This document shows, one piece after another, positions 35,023 through 43,819 of a stretch of 64,000 nt of DNA (position 1 is its first letter; each line of letters opens with the position of its first letter). Both the position numbers and the translations under genes were made by a program. The notes below the pieces were generated by a model. The model ran no database searches. It saw only the letters and a program-made list of their open reading frames with translations, and was not told the DNA's origin. The DNA comes from Oceanobacillus limi. GTDB lineage: Bacteria > Bacillota > Bacilli > Bacillales > Amphibacillaceae. Where the stretch lies: positions 186,001 through 250,000 of the forward strand of contig NZ_FOHE01000002.1 of the NCBI RefSeq assembly GCF_900111445.1, read 5' to 3'.

Positions 35023-36200
35023 TTTATCCATTCCTTTAATTTAGTACGATTATTTTCTAACTTTCCCATCACGACCAAATATTCGATTTGATTCAGTAAC
35101 TTTTGAATCCAAGGACCTTTAGGAAGTGTTGGATGTAAAGCTATTAGGTCATTCCCATTGATTTCCAATTCTCGTTTGGATCGAATAGGAAGACGATGTG
35201 TATAAGCTTCCATTTGGTCCATTGAAATAAACTTATTTGGTAATAGAATCGACACCAATCGAATAAACCTTGCATGGTATTCAACTGGTAACTGGTATAC
35301 GAGCCATAGATTAATTCCGTTTCGAGAAAAATTAAATATCGCGTTACTTAAATCATTTGCTTCTTTCCTTACACGATTGGAACACTTCCAAGCCTTAAAC
35401 CAAGTATGTACATCAATACTGGGATCTACATAATGAAGTAATGCAAATAACTCAGCTATTGACTCTAGCGGTTTCAAATTATTAGGCAATTTTTCGATTA
35501 AACCTTTATTGTCTGAGAACACTGGTAAGTAATGATCAATACGCATTCGTTTCAAATAATGAATGCCATTATTTACGTAGTTTCCTTGCACGAGCTTATT
35601 AAATTCTGTTGTTATTCGTTCGATAGCAATTGTCTGAATTTTTGGCTTCACACGATCAATAGCCTTTAATGTTTCTTCCTCAATAGAAAATCCCAATTGA
35701 CTTGAAAAACGCAAAGCTCGGATGATACGTAATGGATCTTCTACAAAACGCGTATCACCATCTCCTACGGTCCGTATTACTTTTGCTTGTAAATCTGCTT
35801 TACCTGCAAAGAGGTCCATTATCTGTCCATTTAAATCCATTGCCAACGCATTAATAGTAAAGTCTCGTCTCTCCAAGTCTTTGTCAATTTGATCAATAAA
35901 TTCTACTGAATCCGGGTGCCTATGGTCGGAGTATTGTCCTTCTACACGAAAGGTAGTTATTTCATAAGACTCGTTTTCATGTCTAACAATAACTGTTCCA
36001 TGCTCTATTCCTACAGGGATTACATCGTCAAATATTTTCTGTACAACCGTTGGCGGAGCAGATGTTGTAATATCAACATCACCAATTGGATGACCTAATA
36101 ATAAATCACGAACACATCCGCCCACAAAATATGCTTGATGACCGTTCGCTTCAATATTTTTTATAATTTCTGATGCTTTCAGAAAAGGGCCTTTAAGCAT
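34998..36200 (-). CDS. cca: CCA-adding tRNA nucleotidyltransferase
   Basis: A 400-residue class II nucleotidyltransferase that builds or repairs the 3' CCA end of tRNA. The N-terminal FVGGCVRDLLLG and the metal-binding DVDITT are visible at residues about 23-45, followed by RRDFTINALAMD and DPLRIIRALRF. ATG 36200 follows GAAGGGTGATT, and the longer frame from 36305 has no ribosome site. It sits four bases after bshA. bshA-cca-birA is the usual order. Confidence 0.95.
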   Translation of the reverse strand: MLKGPFLKASEIIKNIEANGHQAYFVGGCVRDLLLGHPIGDVDITTSAPPTVVQKIFDDVIPVGIEHGTVIVRHENESYEITTFRVEGQYSDHRHPDSVEFIDQIDKDLERRDFTINALAMDLNGQIMDLFAGKADLQAKVIRTVGDGDTRFVEDPLRIIRALRFSSQLGFSIEEETLKAIDRVKPKIQTIAIERITTEFNKLVQGNYVNNGIHYLKRMRIDHYLPVFSDNKGLIEKLPNNLKPLESIAELFALLHYVDPSIDVHTWFKAWKCSNRVRKEANDLSNAIFNFSRNGINLWLVYQLPVEYHARFIRLVSILLPNKFISMDQMEAYTHRLPIRSKRELEINGNDLIALHPTLPKGPWIQKLLNQIEYLVVMGKLENNRTKLKEWIKWNPPEIN

Positions 36201-36204
36201 ATAA

Positions 36205-37338
36205 TCACCCTTCTTCATGTAATTGTAATACCTCTTGATAGAGTTTAACGTATTGATTAACAATGCGTGATGAATGAAAATTCTTTTCTGCGAATGCAAC
36301 CGCATTTTGTGAGAATCGGTTTAATAGAAACTCATCCTGCAAAAGTTTCACCGCATAATCTGCCGCACCGCCCGTGTCTCCTAATTCAACAATAAATCCT
36401 GTTTCGTTATGTTTAATAACCTCGGGAATTCCACCGATATTTGTTCCGATACAAGGCACTTCACAGTTCATTGCTTCTAGTAACACCAAACCGAAACTTT
36501 CCTTTTCAGACATGAGTATTTTTAAATCAGAAATCGACAATAAGTCACTAATATTCTTCTGTTTACCTAAAAACAACACATGTTCGTCCATCTCTAGTTT
36601 AGATACGAATTGACTTACACTAGAATACTCTGGCCCATCACCAACAAGCAAAAGCTTCGCATCAACCTGTTTTCTTACTTTAGCAAACGTACGTACAACA
36701 TCCTTGACACGCTTAACTTTACGAAAGTTAGAAATATGGATAACGACTTTTTCTCCAGGCTCAATGCCATATTGTTGCTTAAGTGGAGCCAACTCTTTTT
36801 TGAAATACTCCTGCTCATTTACAAAATTATGAATTACATGAATCGCTTTTTCTACACCTAGTCTTTCTTTCGTTTCTTCTACTAGGCTATTGGAAACTGC
36901 TGTAACCATATCTGAGTTTTCGATTCCATACTTAATCATCTTCTTAAATGTATCATCAATACCTAAAACAGTTATATCTGTTCCATGTAATGTTGTTACG
37001 ATCTTTACATTACGCTCAGCTATATCTCTAGCTAATATCGCACAAATAGCATGGGGCATTGCATAATGGACATGTAGGATATCTAATTCTTCCCGATCAA
37101 TTACCTCAGCCATTTTCGTTGCTAACGCCAGATCATAGGGGGGATATTGAAATACGGGATAGTGGTTCACTTCTACCTCATGATAATAAATCGATGGATA
37201 AACTCGATTCAGGCGAAAGGGTAAACTTGAAGTAATAAAGTGAATTTCATGCCCAGATTCTGCTAGTAACTTTCCTAATTCGGTTGCGATGATTCCTGAA
37301 CCACCAACCGTTGGATAACATGTAATACCGATCTTCAT
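36205..37338 (-). CDS. bshA: N-acetyl-alpha-D-glucosaminyl L-malate synthase BshA
   Basis: A 377-residue GT4-family glycosyltransferase. It has the N-terminal [19 protein letters not shown], the [10 protein letters not shown] block and the donor-site [19 protein letters not shown]. It catalyses the first step of bacillithiol synthesis, joining GlcNAc to L-malate. Its ATG overlaps the mgsA stop by four bases. The deacetylase gene bshB1, which lies between mgsA and bshA in B. subtilis, is missing, so step two must be done by a gene elsewhere. Confidence 0.94.
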   Translation of the reverse strand: MKIGITCYPTVGGSGIIATELGKLLAESGHEIHFITSSLPFRLNRVYPSIYYHEVEVNHYPVFQYPPYDLALATKMAEVIDREELDILHVHYAMPHAICAILARDIAERNVKIVTTLHGTDITVLGIDDTFKKMIKYGIENSDMVTAVSNSLVEETKERLGVEKAIHVIHNFVNEQEYFKKELAPLKQQYGIEPGEKVVIHISNFRKVKRVKDVVRTFAKVRKQVDAKLLLVGDGPEYSSVSQFVSKLEMDEHVLFLGKQKNISDLLSISDLKILMSEKESFGLVLLEAMNCEVPCIGTNIGGIPEVIKHNETGFIVELGDTGGAADYAVKLLQDEFLLNRFSQNAVAFAEKNFHSSRIVNQYVKLYQEVLQLHEEG

Positions 37339-37751
37339 TTTTTAATATCCTTTGCTTTTGCTCTAACATTTCGCCATTCTAAATTATTTTGCTCTAATCC
37401 GTGTATAATAATTTCAGCTGCAGCTAAATTCGTTGCTAAAGGTATAAAATGCACATCACATAATCGCATTAAAGCACTAACATCAGGCTCATGTGGCTGG
37501 GCCGTGAGTGGATCACGAAAAAAAATAACGATATCCATTTCATTGTTTGCTATCATTGCTCCAATTTGCTGGTCCCCACCTAAAGGACCTGATTGAAAGC
37601 GATGTATAGGTAGCTCGGATTCTTCTTTAATACGCTTACCCGTTGTTCCAGTTGCAAATAGCTCATGGTCTTTTAATATATCTTTATATGCAATCGTAAA
37701 TTGAATCATTTCTGGCTTCTTCTGATCATGAGCAATGAGCGCTATTTTCAT
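37335..37751 (-). CDS. mgsA: Methylglyoxal synthase
   Basis: A 138-residue enzyme that converts dihydroxyacetone phosphate to methylglyoxal. The catalytic Asp D60 in GGDQQIG and the [10 protein letters not shown] phosphate loop are clear. ATG 37751 is chosen because GGGGG directly touches an ATG six bases earlier but is well spaced for this one. It overlaps bshA by four bases (ATGA), a coupled pair, which is interesting because bacillithiol detoxifies methylglyoxal. Confidence 0.95.
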   Translation of the reverse strand: MKIALIAHDQKKPEMIQFTIAYKDILKDHELFATGTTGKRIKEESELPIHRFQSGPLGGDQQIGAMIANNEMDIVIFFRDPLTAQPHEPDVSALMRLCDVHFIPLATNLAAAEIIIHGLEQNNLEWRNVRAKAKDIKK

Positions 37752-37789
37752 ATTCATCCCCCTATTTCAATATACTTTGGAAAATAGTA

Positions 37790-38590
37790 TTAAATATCAA
37801 GAATATTTTCCAGTCCATATACTAATTTATTCATATCCATTACTTTTTCCACTGCAAACTTCACTCCAGACATAAATGACTGGCGATCGATTGAGTCATG
37901 TTTAATGGTTAGTGTTTGTCCACTGCTACCAAATATCACTTCCTGGTGAGCTACATGTCCTGGCAAACGCACACTATGTACGTGAATTCCTTCTTCCTCT
38001 GCTCCTCTTGCTCCTGGCATCGTTTCTTCTTCATCAGGACGACCTTGAGATTTAGCTGTTCTTGTTTCTTTAATTAACTCAACGGTTTTTACCGCTGTCC
38101 CTGATGGTGCATCTAACTTTTGATCATGATGCTTCTCAATAATTTCAACATCAGGAAAATATTTTGCGGCCATTTTTGAAAACTGCATCATTAAGACAGC
38201 TCCGATAGCAAAATTAGGAGCTATTATACAACCAGTTTGATTGTTATTCGACAGAATGGTTAATTCCTCTATCTGTGAGGCAGTCAATCCAGAAGTACCA
38301 ATTACCGTGCGAATGTTATTTTGAATCGCCAAAGTAGCATGATCAAAACATGCTTCAGGAACTGTCAGATCAATAAATACGTCGGCTTTTTTTGTATGAA
38401 AGCATTCCTCTGGACTTTCAAATACGGGGATATTTTGCTGAGACAAATTTGGATATTCTCTCATTTTTTCCCCATCATTTTTGCGATCAATACAAGCTAC
38501 TAAATTAAAGGATGGTTCATTTGTTACCATTTTAACAGCTTCCGTTCCCATTCTTCCTCTAGGTCCAGCTATTACTACATTTATTGTCAT
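37790..38590 (-). CDS. dapB: 4-hydroxy-tetrahydrodipicolinate reductase
   Basis: A 266-residue enzyme of lysine and diaminopimelate synthesis. The N-terminal NAD(P)-binding loop VIAGPRGRMGTEAV and the catalytic EKHHDQKLDAPSGTA are intact. ATG 38590 follows GGAGGAAGACAACC. A frame 19 codons longer lacks a ribosome site. DapB feeds peptidoglycan and, through dipicolinate, spore heat resistance. It is 13 bases behind ypjD. Confidence 0.95.
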   Translation of the reverse strand: MTINVVIAGPRGRMGTEAVKMVTNEPSFNLVACIDRKNDGEKMREYPNLSQQNIPVFESPEECFHTKKADVFIDLTVPEACFDHATLAIQNNIRTVIGTSGLTASQIEELTILSNNNQTGCIIAPNFAIGAVLMMQFSKMAAKYFPDVEIIEKHHDQKLDAPSGTAVKTVELIKETRTAKSQGRPDEEETMPGARGAEEEGIHVHSVRLPGHVAHQEVIFGSSGQTLTIKHDSIDRQSFMSGVKFAVEKVMDMNKLVYGLENILDI

Positions 38591-38603
38591 GGTTGTCTTC
38601 CTC

Positions 38604-38948
38604 CTATTCCAGCGATGAATCGTTTCTAGTCCAACGATCTTTATCACGTGTTTCTATTTTTTCCATAGCAATTTGAAAAGCCTCCGAAAGGTTGATGTTC
38701 AATGAATTAGCAAAGCACGTTAGGACAAAAATAATATCACCAAGTTCCTCTTCCATTGATTTACTTTTCTCTGTAGCTTTTTTGGGTTTTTCACCATAAT
38801 AATGATTTACTTCCCTGGCCAATTCACCCGTTTCTTCTGTTAGTCTAGCCATTAAACTTAACGGTGAAAAATATCCTTCTTTAAATTGGGAGATATATGC
38901 GTCCACTCGTTCTTGTATTTCTTTCGTATGATAATTAGGTTGGTTAAT
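38604..38948 (-). CDS. ypjD: MazG-like nucleotide pyrophosphohydrolase YpjD (non-ATG start)
   Basis: A small MazG-fold protein, 114 residues if started here. The core EETGELAREVNHYYG and EELGDIIFVLTCFAN hold the metal-binding acidic residues. The family hydrolyses (d)NTPs. The conserved N-terminus (KEIQERVDAYISQFKEGYF) begins upstream of the only GTG in frame (38906), while AAAAGGGG at 38958-38965 is followed only by ATT and ATC codons. I therefore place the start at ATT 38948, with ATC 38951 as the alternative. A sequencing error or a GTG start cannot be excluded. Confidence 0.75.
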   Translation of the reverse strand: MNQPNYHTKEIQERVDAYISQFKEGYFSPLSLMARLTEETGELAREVNHYYGEKPKKATEKSKSMEEELGDIIFVLTCFANSLNINLSEAFQIAMEKIETRDKDRWTRNDSSLE

Positions 38949-39113
38949 GATAATAATCCCCTTTTCATCAATTTCTACCTTAATGTTAGCTAATAGGATT
39001 CATTTTGACAAATTTTTTACCCCTAAAAGTAAATTTTCATTCCATTAAACATCGTATTTGATTATAATGGGAAAAGTGCACGAGTTTCTTTGTAAAGAAT
39101 AGGAGGTATTTCC

Positions 39114-39986
39114 ATGATTTTCGGTTTGAAATTAAAGAATATTCTATTCATACTTGTTGGATCGGCGATTTTTTCGTTCGGTATTGTTCATTTTAATATG
39201 CAAAATAACCTAGGTGAAGGTGGGTTTACAGGAATCACGCTTCTTTTGTATTTTGCATTTAAATGGGATCCTGCTATTATGAACATTGTTTTGAATTTAC
39301 CTGTCTTGTTAATTGGGTGGAAATTTCTTGGTAGAAACACATTCATTTACACGATAATTGGTACACTAGCTGTATCATTATTTTTAAGCATTTTCCAAAT
39401 TAACCCATTCCCAACTTATTTGCAATCTGATATGACATTAGCTGCACTTTTTGCTGGTGTTTTTATCGGTGTAGGTCTTGGTATTGTATTTCGTTATGGG
39501 GGTACAACTGGTGGCGTGGATATCATTGCTCGGATTGTCCATAAATATGTTGGATGGAGCATGGGTAGAACAATGTTTTTGTTTGATTTCGTGGTTATTG
39601 CGACTTCCGTTTTCACCATATTAGAGTTAGTAGAAGGAATGTATACACTTGTTGCAGTTTATATTGCAGCTCGTGTAATAGACTTTATTCAGGAAGGAGC
39701 TTATTCAGCTCGTGGCGCGACAATCATATCATCGCAAAGTGATATGATTGCTAAGAAAATAATGAAGGATATGGACCGCGGTGTCACGGTCTTAGACGGA
39801 AAAGGAAGCTTTACAGGGGAAAAACGTGACGTTCTCTACTGTGTAATTGGTAGGAATGAGATTGTTCGGTTAAAAAACATTATTAATTCTATTGACCCCC
39901 ATGCATTTGTAGCAGTAAGTTCCGTGCACGATGTATTAGGCGAAGGATTTACATTAGATGAAAATAAAAACCCGATTGAACGGTAA
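39114..39986 (+). CDS. ypjC: YitT family membrane protein (YpjC)
   Basis: A 290-residue protein with five to six membrane helices and a C-terminal DUF2179 domain. The N-terminal FNMQNNLGEGGFTGITLLL and FRYGGTTGGVDIIARIV are typical of the YitT family. The C-terminal domain with TVLDGKGSFTGEKRDVLYCVI probably binds a ligand. The function is unknown. AGGAGG precedes the ATG. It is the only plus-strand gene in this block and is followed by the inverted repeats. Confidence 0.9.
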   Translation: MIFGLKLKNILFILVGSAIFSFGIVHFNMQNNLGEGGFTGITLLLYFAFKWDPAIMNIVLNLPVLLIGWKFLGRNTFIYTIIGTLAVSLFLSIFQINPFPTYLQSDMTLAALFAGVFIGVGLGIVFRYGGTTGGVDIIARIVHKYVGWSMGRTMFLFDFVVIATSVFTILELVEGMYTLVAVYIAARVIDFIQEGAYSARGATIISSQSDMIAKKIMKDMDRGVTVLDGKGSFTGEKRDVLYCVIGRNEIVRLKNIINSIDPHAFVAVSSVHDVLGEGFTLDENKNPIER

Positions 39987-40102
39987 GTAAATTTGCATTT
40001 ACAACAGAACGAAACTCTCCAAACGAAATACACAGTTGATATATTATGCGACGTACTTTTTGTAGCTTAGGTTAATGGACGATTGTTCAGAGCTTCGACA
40101 AT

Positions 40103-40230
40103 CGCTACGGAAATACATTACGCTTTCCGCGGGCTCGCGCTGAGCCTCCTCGCTCGCAAAGGGCGGTTCCCTGTGGGGTCTCAGCGTCTTCGCTGTTCCC
40201 GCAGGAGTCTCCATGTATTTCCTTCGCTGG
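40103..40230 (+). repeat. GC-rich Bacillaceae-type repeat, left arm
   Basis: About 128 bases, much richer in GC than its surroundings, with CGCTTTCCGCGGGC, GAGCCTCCTCGC, GGGGTCT and TGTTCCCGCAGGAGTCT. Its own ends are 10-bp inverted repeats (GGAAATACAT at 40109-40118, ATGTATTTCC at 40213-40222). It matches the right arm in inverted orientation. Elements of this kind are common in Bacillaceae chromosomes. Confidence 0.85.
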
Positions 40231-40300
40231 TATTTTTTTGATTATTATTCAATCAATAATCATCGTTTCATGTGTATATTCTCGCAGAATAAGAACCACT

Positions 40301-40432
40301 TCAACAGCGGAGGCGGAATGCGTAGACTCCTGCGGGAACAGCACGTGTCCGAAGACCCCGCAACGGTGGTTTGTCCGTGAGGAGGCTGAGGCCGTGCCCG
40401 CTGAAAGCGAAGCGTTCTGCCGTAGCGGCTAA
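40301..40432 (-). repeat. GC-rich Bacillaceae-type repeat, right arm (inverted)
   Basis: Read on the minus strand this repeats the left arm: AGCCGCTACGG, GCGGGCACGG, CAGCCTCCTC, GGGGTCTTC, and TGTTCCCGCAGGAGTCT. Together the arms make an inverted repeat with a 70-base spacer that could form a long hairpin. Neither arm codes for protein. Confidence 0.85.
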
Positions 40433-40515
40433 CTAACAATATTTCCATTAGATGAAACCAAAAGTTATGCGCATTATATACGTTATGTGTAATTGTATGC
40501 ATAAAAATGCACAAA

Positions 40516-40565
40516 TAAAAACCGAACGGATTCAAATTCTGATGAATTGAACTGGTTCGGTTTTG
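40516..40565 (-). terminator. Terminator of yugP
   Basis: A 10-bp outer stem (40517-40526 with 40555-40564), an inner CAAATTC/GAATTG stem, and on the minus strand a TTTTTATTT tail. Confidence 0.8.
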
Positions 40566-40607
40566 TTTAGGCTAAAACAATTTGTTTTCAGCCACTTCGT
40601 TATCATA

Positions 40608-41291
40608 TTAATCGTTATTAACAAACATTAAAATAAATCGTAGCAACTCTGCTACTGCTACAAGTGCAGCTGCTACATATGTCATTGCTGCAGCGTTTAA
40701 CACTTTCTTTGTTTCACGTTCTTCATTATTTCGTATGATTCCCGCAGATACCATTTGACCCATCGCTCGATTAGATGCATCAAATTCTACAGGTAACGTT
40801 ACAAGTTGAAATAAAACGGCAACGGACATAAAAATAATGCCAAATAACACTAAATTCATTGCGCCCATGATAATTCCTGCTAGGATTAAAATGAACGACA
40901 TGTTCGAACCTAAATTAGCTGCTGGCGCCAAAGAAGTTCGAAAACGTAGGAAAGCATAACCTTGCTCATCTTGTATAGCATGTCCTACTTCATGCGCAGC
41001 AATTGCAGATGAAGCCATTGAGTGTCCGTGAAAAATATCGGAGGATAATCGTACGACTTTTTTTCTAGGATCATAATGATCGGATAAAGTTCCTCTTGTT
41101 TCTTCTATATTTACATTGTATAACCCGTTATCATCTAAGATTTTCCTTGCCACTTGAGCGCCCGTCATCATAGAAGATATCGGTTTTTTTGAATACTTAC
41201 GATACGTACTTTTCACCTTAGACTGAGCCCAAATCGGAATAATGAGTATGAGGGCTAGATAAATCAAATAACCACCGAAACTACTGAACAC
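40608..41291 (-). CDS. yugP: Zinc metallopeptidase YugP
   Basis: A 227-residue membrane protease. The zinc motif is H100-E101-x-x-H104 in AIAAHEVGHAIQ, with helices at about 5-22, 120-140, 145-165 and near the C-terminus. The DHYDP segment (71-75) and the LPVEFDASNRA block are typical of the YugP/DUF2227-like M48-type family. The substrate is unknown. In B. subtilis yugP lies elsewhere, so here it interrupts the ypjB-ypjC order. Confidence 0.9.
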   Translation of the reverse strand: MFSSFGGYLIYLALILIIPIWAQSKVKSTYRKYSKKPISSMMTGAQVARKILDDNGLYNVNIEETRGTLSDHYDPRKKVVRLSSDIFHGHSMASSAIAAHEVGHAIQDEQGYAFLRFRTSLAPAANLGSNMSFILILAGIIMGAMNLVLFGIIFMSVAVLFQLVTLPVEFDASNRAMGQMVSAGIIRNNEERETKKVLNAAAMTYVAAALVAVAELLRFILMFVNND

Positions 41292-41354
41292 TTGTCATTC
41301 CTCCATTTATTAATTATGTTCTTTCTAAGGTCAATTTTAGTCAAAAATACCCCG

Positions 41355-41627
41355 TTAGTCAATCATTTTACCTTTTTTCTTGCCTTTTTTCTTTTCACCT
41401 CTATATTTTCTCCAACTAACGTAAGTTAATGTAATCGCAATACACCCTCCAACGATAAAAATCATCCAATAAAACGGCATCATTTCCGTGTTTTCTTTGG
41501 TAGAATCCCCTTTTGCATATACTGGATTCTGAATCAATAATCCGGATGTAATAAATAATACAATCCCTATGAATGCAATCCCCCACAACTTTGTCATATA
41601 TTTATGTATATTTCTCATAGAGATCAC
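41355..41627 (-). CDS. Short YpjB-position membrane protein (possible ypjB remnant)
   Basis: A 90-residue protein with an N-terminal signal or anchor helix (about 13-32, WGIAFIGIVLFITSGLL), a short acidic loop, a second helix (about 50-68) and a very basic tail (YRGEKKKGKKKGK). It lies directly after ypjA, where B. subtilis has the sporulation gene ypjB (about 260 residues). It keeps the two ends of a YpjB layout but lacks the large extracytosolic middle. It may be a shrunken ypjB or an unrelated small protein. The reading frame is intact. Confidence 0.6.
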   Translation of the reverse strand: MISMRNIHKYMTKLWGIAFIGIVLFITSGLLIQNPVYAKGDSTKENTEMMPFYWMIFIVGGCIAITLTYVSWRKYRGEKKKGKKKGKMID

Positions 41628-41682
41628 CTCTCACTCCTATTTATTCTATATATATGTGAGTGAGAGTCTAGATATAACAGTT

Positions 41683-42267
41683 CTAAAATAATGTCTGTTG
41701 ATTTCGCTTCGTTAATTGATAAGCAATATAAATAGACACTATGCTTAACCAAAATGTAAAATAACCTATTTGATCCATGTAATCATTCAAGGATGAATAT
41801 CTTGGCATCATTTCAAATACATAGTCAATAACATCATTATGTAACGTCCACACTGCTGCAACTACAATGTGTTTTAATTTAATTTTGTAGTAAGGAGCAT
41901 ATAGCAATCCTTGAATCGCCATCGCTCCGTGTGAGGCTATTAGCATATAACCTTCCCAACTTAAAGAACCATTTACGATTAACATCAGTAAATTCATGAC
42001 GACTGCCCAAATACCGTACTTGAATAACGTTATCATTCCAAGTGCTTCAATGTAAGGAACATTTTTACGGAAGATAAAAAATAATAAAAACACTGTAAAA
42101 AACAGGCTTGCTGTAGGGCTATCTGGCACAAATAATAAAAACTTCGTTGGTGTTACTGCCAATTGAGATTCGTACCACATGTAACCATATATGGTACCGA
42201 ATAAATTAATAATAAATAAAATGATTAAAAATCGACGATCGAGTAATAGATATTTAAAATAACTCAT
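41683..42267 (-). CDS. ypjA: YpjA family membrane protein (DUF1405)
   Basis: A 194-residue protein with about six membrane helices. It matches the DUF1405/YpjA family, with the N-terminal FGTIYGYMWYESQL, LLFVPDSPTASLFF, and WTLHNDVIDYVFEMMPRY. The function is unknown, and it is always found just downstream of qcrABC in Bacilli. It is separated from qcrC by a terminator, so it may have its own promoter or receive read-through. Confidence 0.9.
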   Translation of the reverse strand: MSYFKYLLLDRRFLIILFIINLFGTIYGYMWYESQLAVTPTKFLLFVPDSPTASLFFTVFLLFFIFRKNVPYIEALGMITLFKYGIWAVVMNLLMLIVNGSLSWEGYMLIASHGAMAIQGLLYAPYYKIKLKHIVVAAVWTLHNDVIDYVFEMMPRYSSLNDYMDQIGYFTFWLSIVSIYIAYQLTKRNQQTLF

Positions 42268-42292
42268 ATATTAAACCCTCTCTACATCATGT

Positions 42293-42336
42293 ATAAAAAA
42301 CACCTTTACCATGATTAATGGCAAAGGTGCTTTTTT
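42293..42336 (-). terminator. Terminator of the qcrABC operon
   Basis: A 12-bp stem with one mismatch (42301-42312 with 42318-42329), flanked by A6 and T6 runs so that on the minus strand TTTTTT follows. Confidence 0.85.
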
Positions 42337-42345
42337 CACAACAAA

Positions 42346-43122
42346 CTATTCTGCTTGTTCATTTGTAGTTATTATAAAATCAACTAATTTCTCTAGATCC
42401 TCATCAGATCCAGTGAACTGATCAGCTGGCATTGTGTTAATACCATTTCTAGCAATATCAGCAATTTCTTCTGCTGAATAATCAATTCCAATTAATCCGG
42501 GCGCAGCTCCGCCACCTTCCAACTCGCCACCATGACAAGACATACAGTTTTCTTCGTAAAACGCGTAGCCTTCATGTTCCGTATCTATTTCTACAGAACT
42601 CGGTGGGATTGGTTTATTTTCCTCAGCACGCGTTTCCCAATCAACATGAGCCGCAGATGCATAAGTTAACCAACTAACAGAAATTAGACCTAATAGCATC
42701 ATAATTACTGCAATCGGACGTTGGTGTGGTCTACGTCCTGGACCATTATCTAAAAATGGCGCTAATAATAGTGCTCCAAATGCTAAGCCAGGCAGTACTA
42801 ATATACCCATAATAACATATGGTCCACTAGCGAATTCATATTTTAAAAGTTCATATAAGAATAAGAAGTACCAATCTGGTAGAGGTATATAAGCTGCATT
42901 CGTTGGATCAGCAATACCTTCTAATGGCGATGGATGTGCTAATGTTAAACATAAGAATCCAACTAAAAATACAGATCCAGCCAACCACTCTTTTAATAAA
43001 AAGTTAGGCCAAAAAGCTTCCGTTCTACCAGGATACTCAGAATAGTCTTTCGGTATTTGTGAAGTACGTTCGGCGGTTACCCGAGAGTCACCGACAAATT
43101 TCATTCCTTTACCCTTATGCAC
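42346..43122 (-). CDS. qcrC: Menaquinol-cytochrome c reductase, cytochrome b/c subunit QcrC
   Basis: A 258-residue fusion of the subunit IV part of cytochrome b (helices at about 50-65, 100-125 and 135-155, with PDWYFLFLYELLK) and a C-terminal cytochrome c domain. The haem c site is C193-x-x-C196-H197, and M231 is the likely sixth ligand. It passes electrons from menaquinol to cytochrome c. It is the last gene of qcrABC. The start has an AAAGGAGGGGAAAG-type site 11 bases away. Confidence 0.96.
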   Translation of the reverse strand: MHKGKGMKFVGDSRVTAERTSQIPKDYSEYPGRTEAFWPNFLLKEWLAGSVFLVGFLCLTLAHPSPLEGIADPTNAAYIPLPDWYFLFLYELLKYEFASGPYVIMGILVLPGLAFGALLLAPFLDNGPGRRPHQRPIAVIMMLLGLISVSWLTYASAAHVDWETRAEENKPIPPSSVEIDTEHEGYAFYEENCMSCHGGELEGGGAAPGLIGIDYSAEEIADIARNGINTMPADQFTGSDEDLEKLVDFIITTNEQAE

Positions 43123-43138
43123 AGCTTTCCCCTCCTTT

Positions 43139-43813
43139 TTATAGTGGTCCTGAAATACCTTGTCTACGTATTAGTATAAAGTGTACAGCCATTAACGCGA
43201 ACAATGCACCTGGTAAGAAGAATACATGAATCGCAAAGAATCTTGTTAACGTCTGGGCACCTACAATTTCAGAGTCCCCAGCAAGTAAGGTTTTTAGCTG
43301 ATCACCAATAAATGGAACTTGCTCTGCAATTTCCAAACCAACTTGAGTCGCGAAATACGCTTTATTATCCCATGGTAATAAATATCCCGTGAAACCTAGG
43401 CCAAGCATAACAAAGAAAAGCAATACTCCAACCATCCAGTTTAATTCACGTGGTTTTTTATAAGAACCTTGGAAAAATACACGCAATGTATGTAACAATA
43501 GCATTACAACGACAACACTAGCACCCCAGTGATGCATTCCTCGAACTATTTGTCCATGTGCTACTTCTGTCTGTAAGTAGTAAACAGATTTCCAGGCATT
43601 TTCAATATCTGGAACGTAATACATCGTTAAGAACATTCCAGACAAAATTTGAATTACAACGACAAAAAACGTTAGACCACCGAAACAATAAACAAACGCA
43701 GAGAAATGATGTGCAGGGTTAACATGCTCCGGTACCTCGTGATCTGCGATATCCCGCCAGATCGGCGTAATATCTATACGTTCATCGATCCAATCATAAA
43801 TTTTTTGCAACAT
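43139..43813 (-). CDS. qcrB: Menaquinol-cytochrome c reductase, cytochrome b subunit QcrB
   Basis: A 224-residue, b6-type cytochrome b with four membrane helices. Haem-binding histidines are visible in YKKPRELNWMVG-flanking helices (GMHHWGASVVVVMLLLHTLRVF) and ALFALMAVHFILIRRQGISGPL (both split here). It binds the haems that carry electrons across the membrane in the Q-cycle. It forms the core of the bc complex with QcrA and QcrC, six bases after qcrA. Confidence 0.97.
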   Translation of the reverse strand: MLQKIYDWIDERIDITPIWRDIADHEVPEHVNPAHHFSAFVYCFGGLTFFVVVIQILSGMFLTMYYVPDIENAWKSVYYLQTEVAHGQIVRGMHHWGASVVVVMLLLHTLRVFFQGSYKKPRELNWMVGVLLFFVMLGLGFTGYLLPWDNKAYFATQVGLEIAEQVPFIGDQLKTLLAGDSEIVGAQTLTRFFAIHVFFLPGALFALMAVHFILIRRQGISGPL

Positions 43814-43819
43814 AAATAA

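Larger units (their letters stand above)
39987..40607. other. Repeat-filled gap between ypjC and yugP
   Basis: The gap holds two inverted GC-rich repeats, the short spacer between them (a TGATTATT/AATAATCA hairpin at 40239-40262) and the yugP terminator. No gene is supported: short open frames in this stretch are inside the repeats and have no ribosome sites. Confidence 0.75.

Noticed and set aside
40238-40535. Two opposite open frames in the ypjC-yugP gap
   Set aside because: They fall inside the inverted GC-rich repeat, and GC-rich DNA has few stops by chance.
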